Source of the DNA: Kineosporia sp. R_H_3
GTDB lineage: Bacteria; Actinomycetota; Actinomycetes; Actinomycetales; Kineosporiaceae
Direction: 5' to 3'
Length of the DNA stretch: 47,039 nucleotides
Assembly: GCF_002198675.1 (NCBI RefSeq)
Contig: NZ_MWLL01000089.1
Span: 1 to 47,039 of the forward strand
The position numbers and the translations under genes were made by a program. The stretch's first letter is position 1. Each line of letters opens with the position of its first letter. This document shows, one piece after another, positions 1 to 7,815 of the stretch. The notes beneath the pieces were generated by a model, which saw nothing but the letters and a program-made list of their open reading frames with translations, ran no database searches and was not told the DNA's origin.

Positions 1-2871
1 ATCTACACGACCGAGCTGCTGACCAAGGGCGTCCTGTTCGTCGTCGGCGGCGTCGTCATGGCCGCGGCGGTCTTCGCCAGCCTGACGATCGCCTACCGGG
101 CCCGGCCGGTCTACGCCCCCGTCTCGACGGAGCAGGCGAGCCTGGACCGCTACCGCGACTCGATCGAGCCGCTGCGCCGGGTCGTCGTCGCGGGGGTCCC
201 GCTCGCGCTCGGCCTGTTCGCCGGCTCGGCCGCGAGCCAGCAGTGGCAGACGTTCCTCCTGTGGTGGAACCGGGAGCCGTTCGGCCAGCGCGACGAGCAG
301 TTCGGGATGGACATCGGCTTCTTCGTCTTCACCCTGCCGTGGCTGCAGTTCCTCACCGGTTTCCTCACCGCGGTCGTGTTCCTCGCGTCCCTGTCGGCGG
401 TCGTCACGCACTACCTCTACGGCGGGATCCGGCTGCAGGGCACCGGCTCGCGCTTCACCGATGCCGCGCGGATCCACCTCGCGACGCTGGCAGCGGTCTT
501 CCTCCTGCTGCGCGGCGTCGACTACTGGCTCGGCCGGTTCGCGCTGACGACGAAGGAGTCGGGGCTCATCACGGGCCTGCGCTACACCGACGCCAACGCC
601 GTCCTCATCGCGCGCGGGGTGCTCGCCGGCATCGCGATCATCGTCGCGGTGCTCTTCGTCGTGGCCGCGATCGTCGACCGGTTCCGGATGCTCCCGCTCT
701 ACGGTGTCGTCCTGCTCGTCCTCAGTGCGATCGTCGTCGGCGGCATCTACCCGGCCGTCGTCCAGCGCTTCCAGGTGAAGCCGAACGAGCGCACCAAGGA
801 AGCCGCGTACATCGCGAAGAACATCAAGGCGACCAAGGCGGCCTACGGGCTGGAGGGCGTCGAGAAGACGCAGTACAACGCGCAGACGCAGGCGACGCCC
901 GACAAGCTGCGCCAGGACGCGGGCCTCATCCCGGGCATCCGGCTCATCGACCCGTACATCGTGTCCGACGCGTTCAGCCAGCTCGAGCAGAAGGCGCAGT
1001 ACTACTCGTTCCCCGCGGCCCTGGACGTGGACCGGTACACGATCGACGGCACCCGCCGCGACACCGTGACGGCCGTGCGCGAGCTCGACCTCGCCGAGGC
1101 GCCCACGACCCAGCGCAACTGGATCAACGACCACATCGTGTACACCCACGGCTACGGCCTGGTCGCGGCCTACGGGAACCAGCGCACCGACAACGGCCGG
1201 CCGGTCTTCTTCCAGAGCGGCTTCCCGAACGCCTTCAACGGCAAGGACTACCAGCCGCGCGTGTACTTCGGTGAGAAGTCGCCCGACTACTCGATCGTCG
1301 GTGCGCCGAGCACGGCGCCCCCGCAGGAGTTCGACTCGCCGGAGTCGACGACCTCGACGAACGGCGCGAGCTACACGTACACCGGCACGGGCGGCGTCCC
1401 GATCGGCTCGTTCGTCAACCGGCTGCTATACGCGACGAAGTTCCGCGACCAGAACATCCTGCTCTCAGGCTCGATCAACGACCGCTCGCGCATCCTCTAC
1501 GACCGCACGCCGCGGCAGCGCGTCGAGAAGGCGGCCCCGTTCCTCACCCTCGACGGCGACCCGTACCCGAGCGTCGTCGACGGCAAGATCGTGTGGATCG
1601 TCGACGCGTACACGACGACCGACAAGTACCCCTACTCGAAGTCGACGATCCTCGCGGACGCCACCGAGGACGCGCTGACCGGGGCGACGAACGTCGTCCC
1701 GCTCGGGGCCAAGCGGGTCAACTACATGCGCAACTCCGTCAAGGCGACCGTCGACGCCTACGACGGCACCGTGACGCTGTACGCGTGGGACGACAAGGAC
1801 CCGATCCTCAAGACGTGGATGAAGGTCTTCCCGGGCAAGGTGCAGCCGATGAGCCGGATCAGCGCCGACCTCATGTCGCACCTGCGGTACCCGGAGGACC
1901 TCTTCAAGGTCCAGCGCCAGCTGCTCGGCCGCTACCACGTGACCGACCCCGGCGTGTTCTTCTCCCAGAGCGAGCTCTGGACGGTGCCGCGCGACCCGAC
2001 CCGGGACAGCCAGACGACGGCCGGGTTCCAGCCGCCGTACTTCCTCACGCTGCAGATGCCGGACCAGGAGGCGCCCGCGTTCTCGCTCACGTCGGCGTAC
2101 ATCCCGGCGACGGGGCAGTCGAACCAGCGGAACAACCTCACCGGCTTCCTCGCGGTCGACGCGGACGCCGGCACCCAGGCCGGTGAACGCAGGTCCGGCT
2201 ACGGCACGCTGCGGCTGCTCGAGCTCCCGGACGACGTCGTCGTCCAGGGCCCGGCGCAGGTCCAGCAGGCCTTCCGTGCCGACACCGGGATCAGCGCGGT
2301 CCTCAACCCGGCGGTGATCAACCGGGCGACGATCGAGTACGGAAACATGCTCACGCTCCCGCTCGGCGGCGGTCTGCTCTACGTGCAGCCGGTGTACGTC
2401 CGGCCGGCGGGGCAGAACACGTACCCGCAGCTGCAGAAGGTCCTCGTGAGCTTCGGCGACAAGATCGCGTTCGCCGACACCCTGCCGCTCGCCCTCGACG
2501 CCCTCTTCGGCGGCGGGGCGTCGACCGGGACCGGGGGCACCGGAACCGGCACCGGGACGGGCACCGGCACCGGGACGGGGACCGGCACCGGTTCCCCGAC
2601 CGGCGGGACCGGCGGGACCGGCTCGGCGCAGGCGGACCTCACCACGGCCCTCCAGGACGCCCAGCGGGCGCTCGCGGCCGGCAAGGACGCCCTCGCCAAG
2701 GGTGACTTCGCGGCCTACGGCAAGGCCCAGACCGACCTGCAGGACGCCGTCAACCGCGCCATCGACGCCCAGGCCCGCCTCGGCGAGACGGCGTCCACGG
2801 CGACGGCGAGCCCGAGCGCCGGAGCGACGCCGAGCCCGACCGCGACCGGTTCGGCGAGCGCGACCGGGTGA
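1..2871 (+). CDS. UPF0182 family integral membrane protein (5' truncated by window edge)
   Basis: The reading frame is open from base 1 and stops at TGA 2869-2871. About 956 residues are visible, so the true start lies upstream; the ATG at 58 is internal to a hydrophobic stretch and is unlikely to be the start. The N-terminal third is a series of membrane helices separated by short charged loops. A long hydrophilic domain follows, including the characteristic NERTKEAAYIAKNIKATKAA and NQRTDNGRPVFFQSGFPN-like regions of the UPF0182 family known in actinobacteria and cyanobacteria. The visible length fits a family size near 1000 residues. Function is unknown. The C-terminus ends in a Gly-Thr repeat linker, a short Ala-rich helix-like segment (AQADLTTALQDAQRALAAGK) and a Ser/Thr/Pro tail. 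Family assignment is confident; no role is inferred. Confidence 0.9.
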   Translation: MYTTELLTKGVLFVVGGVVMAAAVFASLTIAYRARPVYAPVSTEQASLDRYRDSIEPLRRVVVAGVPLALGLFAGSAASQQWQTFLLWWNREPFGQRDEQFGMDIGFFVFTLPWLQFLTGFLTAVVFLASLSAVVTHYLYGGIRLQGTGSRFTDAARIHLATLAAVFLLLRGVDYWLGRFALTTKESGLITGLRYTDANAVLIARGVLAGIAIIVAVLFVVAAIVDRFRMLPLYGVVLLVLSAIVVGGIYPAVVQRFQVKPNERTKEAAYIAKNIKATKAAYGLEGVEKTQYNAQTQATPDKLRQDAGLIPGIRLIDPYIVSDAFSQLEQKAQYYSFPAALDVDRYTIDGTRRDTVTAVRELDLAEAPTTQRNWINDHIVYTHGYGLVAAYGNQRTDNGRPVFFQSGFPNAFNGKDYQPRVYFGEKSPDYSIVGAPSTAPPQEFDSPESTTSTNGASYTYTGTGGVPIGSFVNRLLYATKFRDQNILLSGSINDRSRILYDRTPRQRVEKAAPFLTLDGDPYPSVVDGKIVWIVDAYTTTDKYPYSKSTILADATEDALTGATNVVPLGAKRVNYMRNSVKATVDAYDGTVTLYAWDDKDPILKTWMKVFPGKVQPMSRISADLMSHLRYPEDLFKVQRQLLGRYHVTDPGVFFSQSELWTVPRDPTRDSQTTAGFQPPYFLTLQMPDQEAPAFSLTSAYIPATGQSNQRNNLTGFLAVDADAGTQAGERRSGYGTLRLLELPDDVVVQGPAQVQQAFRADTGISAVLNPAVINRATIEYGNMLTLPLGGGLLYVQPVYVRPAGQNTYPQLQKVLVSFGDKIAFADTLPLALDALFGGGASTGTGGTGTGTGTGTGTGTGTGTGSPTGGTGGTGSAQADLTTALQDAQRALAAGKDALAKGDFAAYGKAQTDLQDAVNRAIDAQARLGETASTATASPSAGATPSPTATGSASATG
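2524..2622 (+). repeat. GGNACC hexamer microsatellite coding for a (Gly-Thr)n linker
   Basis: Repeated GGGACC/GGCACC-type hexamers run in frame inside the UPF0182 gene and encode roughly twelve Gly-Thr units, then TGGTGG-type units. This is a low-complexity spacer between the main extracytoplasmic domain and an Ala-rich C-terminal segment. Because the unit is a multiple of three, length changes would keep the frame. Confidence 0.85.
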
Positions 2872-2886
2872 CGCCGGGCAACTGAT

Positions 2887-2916
2887 TTGCCTCCGCCCCC
2901 GCAGGGCCCGTAGTGT
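2887..2916 (+). promoter_or_regulatory. Promoter of first initiator tRNA gene
   Basis: A -35-like TTGCCT (2887-2892) and a -10-like TAGTGT (2911-2916) are separated by 18 bp, and the tRNA begins 11 nt after the -10. The second initiator tRNA has the same arrangement at 14777-14805, and both are preceded by a GATTTG stretch. That recurrence supports the call. Confidence 0.6.
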
Positions 2917-2927
2917 CGAGGTACCGA

Positions 2928-3001
2928 CGCGGGGTGGAGCAGCTCGGTAGCTCGCTGGGCTCATAACCCAGAGGTCACAGGTTCAAATCCTGTCCCCGCT
3001 A
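2928..3001 (+). tRNA. Initiator tRNA-fMet (CAU), copy 1
   Basis: The 74-nt cloverleaf has anticodon loop CTCATAA flanked by three consecutive G-C pairs (GGG/CCC), the hallmark of initiator tRNA. The first base C1 faces U72, so the top of the acceptor stem is unpaired, again an initiator feature. The T loop is TTCAAAT, and the T stem pairs ACAGG with CCTGT. CCA is not encoded. It is near-identical to the copy at 14818-14891; the only difference is the A49-U65 pair, which is G49-C65 there. Confidence 0.97.
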
Positions 3002-3061
3002 CGAATGACTGAAGGCCCGGATCCTGTTCCTGGATCCGGGCCTTCAGTCATTCGTAGCGGG
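2995..3061 (+). terminator. Long perfect hairpin downstream of and overlapping tRNA-fMet copy 1
   Basis: A perfect inverted repeat has 30-bp arms (2995-3024 and 3032-3061) and a 7-nt loop. Its core is GAAGGCCCGGATCC paired with GGATCCGGGCCTTC. No T-tract follows, which is common for actinobacterial terminators. The left arm includes the last seven bases of the tRNA (CCCGCTA), so the hairpin can in principle compete with acceptor-stem pairing. A related hairpin follows the second copy. Terminator or 3'-end processing signal is the best reading. Confidence 0.75.
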
Positions 3062-3076
3062 CACAGCCCCCCGCTC

Positions 3077-3140
3077 ATGCTCACGCCCGGTACCGAATCC
3101 GAGCCCGCGACGCCCCGGAACCGGTACCCGCCGTGAGCAT
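3077..3140. repeat. Imperfect inverted repeat in the tRNA-sugar operon intergenic region
   Basis: Arms 3077-3095 and 3122-3140 pair at 17 of 19 positions around a 26-nt loop. They read ATGCTCACG...GGTACCG against CGGTACC...CGTGAGCAT. The element sits in the roughly 290-bp gap between the tRNA hairpin and the sugar-binding protein gene, in which I see no gene. It could be an RNA structure or a protein-binding element. Confidence 0.5.
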
Positions 3141-3235
3141 CGGCGGGTGGTGGGGCGGGCTGCTGCTGGGAGCGGTCGGCGGGCCGGGCACAACCGGTGC
3201 CCCCGCTCCGTGACCACTCCGCAACAGACTTACCG

Positions 3236-3264
3236 TTGCTCTTCCTTACTTCACTTGATTAAGT
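3236..3264 (+). promoter_or_regulatory. Putative promoter/operator of the sugar ABC operon
   Basis: TTGCTC (3236-3241) and TTAAGT (3259-3264) are 17 bp apart within the only AT-rich patch of this gap, about 85 bp before the ATG. An ACTT-gatt-AAGT palindrome (3253-3264) overlaps the -10 position. It is a plausible operator for the ROK regulator encoded at the other end of the operon; that pairing is inference. Confidence 0.45.
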
Positions 3265-3348
3265 TAGTCCTGCCCCTCGACGGCGAGGGCGCCCGGGCGT
3301 CGGCGCCTGGTGGGTGCCGCCTCCGGCGGTGAACGAAGGAGAGCAACG

Positions 3349-4683
3349 ATGTCGTTGTCCTATCGACGTCGCGCCGTGCTCGGTGCGACCTCCGTGCTCG
3401 CTGTCGGTGCCCTGCTCGCGGCGTGCGGCGGCGGCTCCTCGGCCGGGCAGGCGTCGTCGGCACCCTCGGCCGCGGCCGAGCCGTCGGGAGCCATCCAGCT
3501 CCTCACCTGGCGCACCGACCTCGTCAAGGACGGCACCTTCGACAAGTACGTCGCCGCCTTCAAGGCCAAGTACCCGAAGGTCACCGACGTCAAGGTCGAG
3601 GGCATCACCGACTACGAGGGGGAGGTGAAGACGCGGATGAACACCGACAACTACGGTGACGTCCTCGCCATCCCCAACACCGTCAGCGGCAAGCAGCTCC
3701 CGGACTTCTTCGAGCCCCTCGGTGACCAGGCCGAGCTGGAGAAGACCTACCGCTGGCTCGACACGAAGTCCTACGAGGGCAAGTCCTACGGCATCCCGGT
3801 CGTCGGCAACGTCCAGGGCGTCCTCTACAACACCAAGGTGTTCGCGGCGGCCGGCATCACCGACTTCCCGACGACGCCCGACGCGTTCCTCGCCGACCTC
3901 CAGGCCATCAAGGACAAGGTGCCCGGCGTCACGCCGCTCTACACGAACTACAAGGACGGCTGGCCCCTCACCGCGTGGACGTACTACCGCGGCGGCGTCA
4001 GCGGCGACGTGAACTTCAGCAACGAGCTGACCGCCGACAAGGCGCCGTGGACCGGCACCAAGGACATGGCGGTCATCGACGGCCTCGTCTACGACGCCGT
4101 CGCGAAGAAGCTCACCGAGGCCGACCCGACGACGACGAACTGGGAGAGCTCGAAGAACCTCGTCGGCACCGGCAAGATCGGCGTGATGTTCCTCGGCTCG
4201 TGGGCGATCCCGCAGATGCAGGCGGCCGCGGTCGCCGCAGGCGGCAGCGCGGACGACATCGGCTACATGCCGTTCCCGAACCAGGCGAACGGCAAGTTCT
4301 ACGCGGTCGCCGGCGGCGACTACAACCTGGGCATCAACGTGAACTCGAAGAACAAGGTGACGGCCCGGGCCTGGATCGACTGGTTCAACAACGAGTCCGG
4401 CTTCTCGGCGGCGCAGGTCGGCCTGTCGCCGCTGACCGCGGGCGAGGTCCCCGCTGCCCTCAAGCCCTTCGTGGAGAAGGTCGAGCTCATCACGCTCGAG
4501 CCGGCCCCGGCCGGCAAGGAGGACGCGCTCAACCAGGTGCAGAAGGCCGCCGAGCTGAGCATGGACACGCCGGACTACCGGCAGGCCCTCATCGACGACG
4601 CCCGCTCGGGCAAGAAGACCAAGCAGCAGGTCTTCGACGCGCTCAACAAGCAGTGGGCGCAGGGCGTCGCGGACGCCGGCTGA
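3349..4683 (+). CDS. ABC transporter sugar-binding lipoprotein (family 1 extracellular solute-binding protein)
   Basis: The 444-residue product should capture an oligosaccharide or monosaccharide outside the membrane and deliver it to the two permeases downstream. The ATG at 3349 is chosen because GAAGGAGAG lies 5 nt upstream and gives a clean lipoprotein signal: basic YRRR, a hydrophobic core, then lipobox LAAC with the lipidated Cys at residue 26. The mature part has the usual SBP features, including LTWRTD near the start, a NVQGVLYNTKVF segment and GKIGVMFLGSW. It is followed after 6 bp by the first permease gene. Context with a ROK regulator and a beta-mannosidase-type GH2 suggests a mannoside ligand, but this is inference. 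Confidence 0.9.
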   Translation: MSLSYRRRAVLGATSVLAVGALLAACGGGSSAGQASSAPSAAAEPSGAIQLLTWRTDLVKDGTFDKYVAAFKAKYPKVTDVKVEGITDYEGEVKTRMNTDNYGDVLAIPNTVSGKQLPDFFEPLGDQAELEKTYRWLDTKSYEGKSYGIPVVGNVQGVLYNTKVFAAAGITDFPTTPDAFLADLQAIKDKVPGVTPLYTNYKDGWPLTAWTYYRGGVSGDVNFSNELTADKAPWTGTKDMAVIDGLVYDAVAKKLTEADPTTTNWESSKNLVGTGKIGVMFLGSWAIPQMQAAAVAAGGSADDIGYMPFPNQANGKFYAVAGGDYNLGINVNSKNKVTARAWIDWFNNESGFSAAQVGLSPLTAGEVPAALKPFVEKVELITLEPAPAGKEDALNQVQKAAELSMDTPDYRQALIDDARSGKKTKQQVFDALNKQWAQGVADAG

Positions 4684-4689
4684 CCCGTC

Positions 4690-5664
4690 ATGACCGAGAC
4701 CGCGCCGCAGGCCCCACCAGCACGGTCCGCCGCCGGCCGGCCGGCCCCGGCCACCCGGGCACCTCGCCCGGGTGGCCCGGGGCCGCGCCGGCCCGCGCGG
4801 CTGCTGCGCCGGGGGACGCCGTACCTGTTCCTGCTCGTCCCGCTCGTGCTGCTCGTCGGCCTGACGTACCTGCCCGTTGCGAACATGGTCTGGTACTCGT
4901 TCACCGACTGGGACGGTCTCGACAAGACCAAGACGTACGTCGGCCTGGACAACTACGTCGACGTCTTCACCCAGCCCCGCAACGTCCAGGTCTTCAAGGT
5001 CAGCCTCTACTACTTCGTCGCGTCGTTCGCGCAGATGGGGCTGGCCCTCTACTTCGCGACGGTGCTGTCGGCCAGGCTCCGCTTCCGCAGCATGTGGAAG
5101 GGGATCCTGTTCTTCCCCTACCTCATCAACGGGGTCGCGATCGGCCTCATCTTCCTGGACTTCCTGCGGCCGGACGGCGGTCTCGACACGACGCTGCGGG
5201 CCGTCGGGCTGCAGAGCCTCATCCACCAGTGGACCGGCGACCCGGCGATCGTCAACTACACGCTGGCGTCGGTCTCCGTGTGGCGCTACCTCGGGCTGAA
5301 CTTCGTCATGTTCCTCGGGGCCATCCAGTCGATCCCGGCGGACATCTACGAGGCGGCCGAGATCGACGGCGCGGGCCGGTGGGCCCAGTTCCGCTGGATC
5401 ATCCTGCCGTCGATCCGGCCGATCGTGTCGCTGTCGTTCATCCTCGCCATCTCCGGCTCGCTGTCGGTCTTCGAGATCCCGTTCATCATGACCAACGGCG
5501 GCAACGGCTCCGAGACGTTCGTCATCCGCGCGGTGAAGCTCGCGTTCAACCTCGAGAAGGTCGGGCTCGCGTCGGCGATGGCCGTCGTCCTGCTCCTCGT
5601 CGTGCTGCTCGTGAGCTGGGTCCAGCGCCGGCTCGTCCCCGACGAAGGGGTGGACATCGCATGA
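4690..5664 (+). CDS. Sugar ABC transporter permease 1 (MalF/UgpA type)
   Basis: The 324-residue protein has a Pro/Ala/Arg-rich cytoplasmic N-terminus of about 40 residues and then six predicted membrane helices, beginning GTPYLFLLVPLVLLVGLTYL. The ATPase-docking EAA loop is clear as EAAEIDGAGRWAQFRWIILP. It starts 6 bp after the binding-protein gene, and its TGA overlaps the ATG of the second permease (ATGA at 5661-5664), so the pair is probably translationally coupled. It forms the channel with the next gene product. No ATPase gene is present, so a shared MsiK-type ATPase encoded elsewhere is presumably used, as is known for actinobacterial sugar transporters. Confidence 0.93.
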   Translation: MTETAPQAPPARSAAGRPAPATRAPRPGGPGPRRPARLLRRGTPYLFLLVPLVLLVGLTYLPVANMVWYSFTDWDGLDKTKTYVGLDNYVDVFTQPRNVQVFKVSLYYFVASFAQMGLALYFATVLSARLRFRSMWKGILFFPYLINGVAIGLIFLDFLRPDGGLDTTLRAVGLQSLIHQWTGDPAIVNYTLASVSVWRYLGLNFVMFLGAIQSIPADIYEAAEIDGAGRWAQFRWIILPSIRPIVSLSFILAISGSLSVFEIPFIMTNGGNGSETFVIRAVKLAFNLEKVGLASAMAVVLLLVVLLVSWVQRRLVPDEGVDIA

Positions 5665-6494
5665 CCCGGGTCCGTACCGGCAGCGTCCTCGCACGGGGCG
5701 GCGTGTACGCGAGCCTCGTGCTCGCCACGGTCGTCGTCGTCCTGCCGATCGCGATCGTCGTCCTCGGCGCGTTCAAGACCGACCAGGAGTACCTCACGAG
5801 CCAGCCGCTCGACCCGCCGGCCGACTGGTCGAACGTCTCGAACTTCGTGACGGCGTTCCGCGACGGCGAGATGGTGTCGGGCTTCCTGAACACCGCGGTC
5901 GTGCTCGCCCTCGCGGTGACCGGGACCGTGCTCATCGGCGCCGGGGCGGCCTACGCGATCGACCGGTTCCGCTTCGCCGGGCGCAGTGCCGTCCTCGTCG
6001 CGTTCCTCGTCGCGACCCTCGTCCCGGGCGTGACGACCCAGGTCGCGACGTTCCAGATCATCAACGGACTGGGGCTCTACAACACGATCTGGGCCGGGGT
6101 GCTGCTGTTCGCCGGCACCGACATCGTGTCGATCTACATCTTCTGGCAGTTCATGCGCTCGATCCCGCGGGCGCTCGACGAGGCGGCCACCCTCGACGGG
6201 GCCGGCCACCTGCGGATCTTCTTCCGCATCATCCTGCCGAACCTCAAGCCGGCGATCGCCACCGTGGTCATCATCAAGGGGATCGCCATCTACAACGAGT
6301 TCTACATCCCGTACCTCTACATGCCCGACCACAAGACGATCGCGACGTCCCTGTTCGCCTTCAAGGGACCCTTCGGGTCGCAGTGGGAGGTGATCTGCGC
6401 CGGCATCGTCATCATCCTCGTGCCGACGCTCGTCGCGTTCCTCGCCCTGCAGCGCTGGATCTACAACGGGTTCACCTCGGGCGCGACGAAGTGA
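5661..6494 (+). CDS. Sugar ABC transporter permease 2 (MalG/UgpE type)
   Basis: The 277-residue permease carries an N-terminal helix (VYASLVLATVVVVLPIAIVV), the family-typical segment GAFKTDQEYL, and the EAA loop DEAATLDGAGHLRIFFRIILP. The C-terminus ends QRWIYNGFTSGATK, close to the usual QRxFxxGLTxGAVK ending. The start is the ATG overlapping the previous stop. It partners with permease 1. The gene ends 40 bp before the convergent ROK gene, with a small hairpin between them. Confidence 0.94.
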   Translation: MTRVRTGSVLARGGVYASLVLATVVVVLPIAIVVLGAFKTDQEYLTSQPLDPPADWSNVSNFVTAFRDGEMVSGFLNTAVVLALAVTGTVLIGAGAAYAIDRFRFAGRSAVLVAFLVATLVPGVTTQVATFQIINGLGLYNTIWAGVLLFAGTDIVSIYIFWQFMRSIPRALDEAATLDGAGHLRIFFRIILPNLKPAIATVVIIKGIAIYNEFYIPYLYMPDHKTIATSLFAFKGPFGSQWEVICAGIVIILVPTLVAFLALQRWIYNGFTSGATK

Positions 6495-6510
6495 CGGGCC
6501 AGCACGACCC

Positions 6511-6526
6511 GGCCGCCGACGCGGCC
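6511..6526. terminator. Possible bidirectional terminator hairpin
   Basis: GGCCGC-CGAC-GCGGCC forms a perfect 6-bp stem with a 4-nt loop in the 40-bp gap between two convergent genes. In DNA this GC-rich such a stem can arise by chance, but the location fits a terminator. Confidence 0.4.
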
Positions 6527-6534
6527 CCGCCCGG

Positions 6535-7725
6535 TTACGCGGGGTCGCCGCCGCGCGGGGCCAGCTCGGCCTGCAGGACGAGCGCCGCGGCCCCGAGGGC
6601 GGCCGACTCGGGCCCGTGCGTCGACAGGCGCACCTCGATCGGCCCGCTGCCGCGGGCGAACCGGGTGCCGGTGACGACCTCGGTGACGACGGGCAGGTAT
6701 AGCGGGCCGGCGACGGCGAACGCCGGCCCGGTGAGGACGAGCAGGTCGGGGTCGACGACGTTGACGAGGGTGTGCGCGGCGACCGCGACGAACCGGGCCG
6801 ACCGCTCGACGACCTCGAGCGCGGCCGGCTCACCGGCGAGCGCCCGCCGTGCCAGCGCGCCGAAGGCGGCCAGGGTCGGCCGGTCCTGCGGGCCGAGGTC
6901 GACGCCCGCGGCGCGGGCCCGCTCGACCGTGACCGCGGTGCCGCCGAGCATCTCGACGCAGCCGCGGTTGCCGCACCAGCACAGCGGTCCGTCGACGTCG
7001 ACGGTCACGTGCCCGATCTCGCCGGCGTTGCTCGTCGCGCCCCGGTACACCTGGCCGCCGGACAGCAGCCCGGCGCCGATGCCCTGCCCCATGAAGAGGG
7101 CGGCGATGGTCGTCGTCGCGGTGATGCCGTCCGCCCAGTACAGGCCGACCGCCGTCGCCGTCGCGTCGTTGTCGAGCAGCACCGGCAGGCCGGTGCGGTC
7201 CTCGAGCCGGGCCCGCAGCGGGAAGTCCACCCAGGCGGTCATCGCCGGCGGGGCGAGCGCGATGCCGGACGCCGCGAGCTGCGGCCCCGGTGCGACGACG
7301 CCGAGCCCGATGAGCCGGTCGCGGGGGACGCCGGCGCGTTCGAGGCTGCCGTCGACCTCCGTGCCGATGACGTCGACCGCCTCCCGGGGGTCGGTGAGCG
7401 CCGGCCGCCGCCAGCGCGAGACCGTCGCCCCACCCAGGTCGGCGAGCACGAACGTCGTCGCGTCCGCCCCGAGCTGCACGCCGAGGGCGTACCGTGCGGT
7501 CGGCTCGATCCGCAGCAGGGTGCGCGGCTTGCCGCCGGTGGACGCGCCGCGGCCGACCTCGACGACGAACCCGTCCTCGAGGAGCCGTCGGACGACGTTC
7601 GACACCGTCGCCTGGGTCAGCCCCGTCGCCTGCGCGAGCTCGACGCGGCTGATCATCCGCGACGCACGGATGATGTCGAGGATCATCGTGCGGCTCTGCG
7701 TCGGGTGCGTCGCCACGGAAGCCAC
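6535..7725 (-). CDS. ROK family transcriptional regulator
   Basis: The roughly 396-residue protein begins with a winged-helix domain (MISRVELAQATGLTQATVSNVVRRLLEDGFV). The sugar-kinase-like ROK domain follows, with the zinc motif C-W-C-G-N-R-G-C followed by E, and the conserved NAGEIGH. It should sense a sugar and repress the adjacent transport and hydrolase genes. The start is taken as GTG 7725, because a TACTGT -10 lies exactly 6 nt upstream with no Shine-Dalgarno, suggesting a leaderless mRNA; GTG 7716 or ATG 7686 are alternatives. It is convergent with the ABC operon and divergent from the glycosidase gene, the usual position for a local regulator. Confidence 0.92.
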   Translation of the reverse strand: MASVATHPTQSRTMILDIIRASRMISRVELAQATGLTQATVSNVVRRLLEDGFVVEVGRGASTGGKPRTLLRIEPTARYALGVQLGADATTFVLADLGGATVSRWRRPALTDPREAVDVIGTEVDGSLERAGVPRDRLIGLGVVAPGPQLAASGIALAPPAMTAWVDFPLRARLEDRTGLPVLLDNDATATAVGLYWADGITATTTIAALFMGQGIGAGLLSGGQVYRGATSNAGEIGHVTVDVDGPLCWCGNRGCVEMLGGTAVTVERARAAGVDLGPQDRPTLAAFGALARRALAGEPAALEVVERSARFVAVAAHTLVNVVDPDLLVLTGPAFAVAGPLYLPVVTEVVTGTRFARGSGPIEVRLSTHGPESAALGAAALVLQAELAPRGGDPA

Positions 7726-7731
7726 GTCGAC

Positions 7732-7737
7732 ACAGTA
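7732..7737 (-). promoter_or_regulatory. -10 element for a leaderless ROK regulator transcript
   Basis: TACTGT on the minus strand is followed by six bases and then the GTG start codon at 7725. The TANNNT-N6-start spacing is typical of leaderless actinobacterial transcripts. No clear -35 is seen. Confidence 0.5.
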
Positions 7738-7742
7738 CAAGC

Positions 7743-7773
7743 GGGCCCGTCGCGCACCTCGTGCGACGGGCCC
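7743..7773. promoter_or_regulatory. Palindromic candidate operator between ROK regulator and glycosidase
   Basis: The perfect 11-bp arms GGGCCCGTCGC and GCGACGGGCCC (7743-7753 and 7763-7773) flank a 9-nt spacer. The element lies in the 90-bp divergent gap, just upstream of the regulator's -10. It could be the operator for autoregulation and glycosidase control. A terminator is less likely because both flanking genes run away from it. Confidence 0.5.
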
Positions 7774-7815
7774 CGCGAGATCCTTGCCCGCAACCGGTTC
7801 GACGAGGAGCGCACG

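Noticed and set aside
1465-2964. Long minus-strand open frame opposite the UPF0182 gene
   Set aside because: Arg/Ala/Gly-rich composition is typical of antisense shadow frames in GC-rich DNA; it also runs through the tRNA gene.
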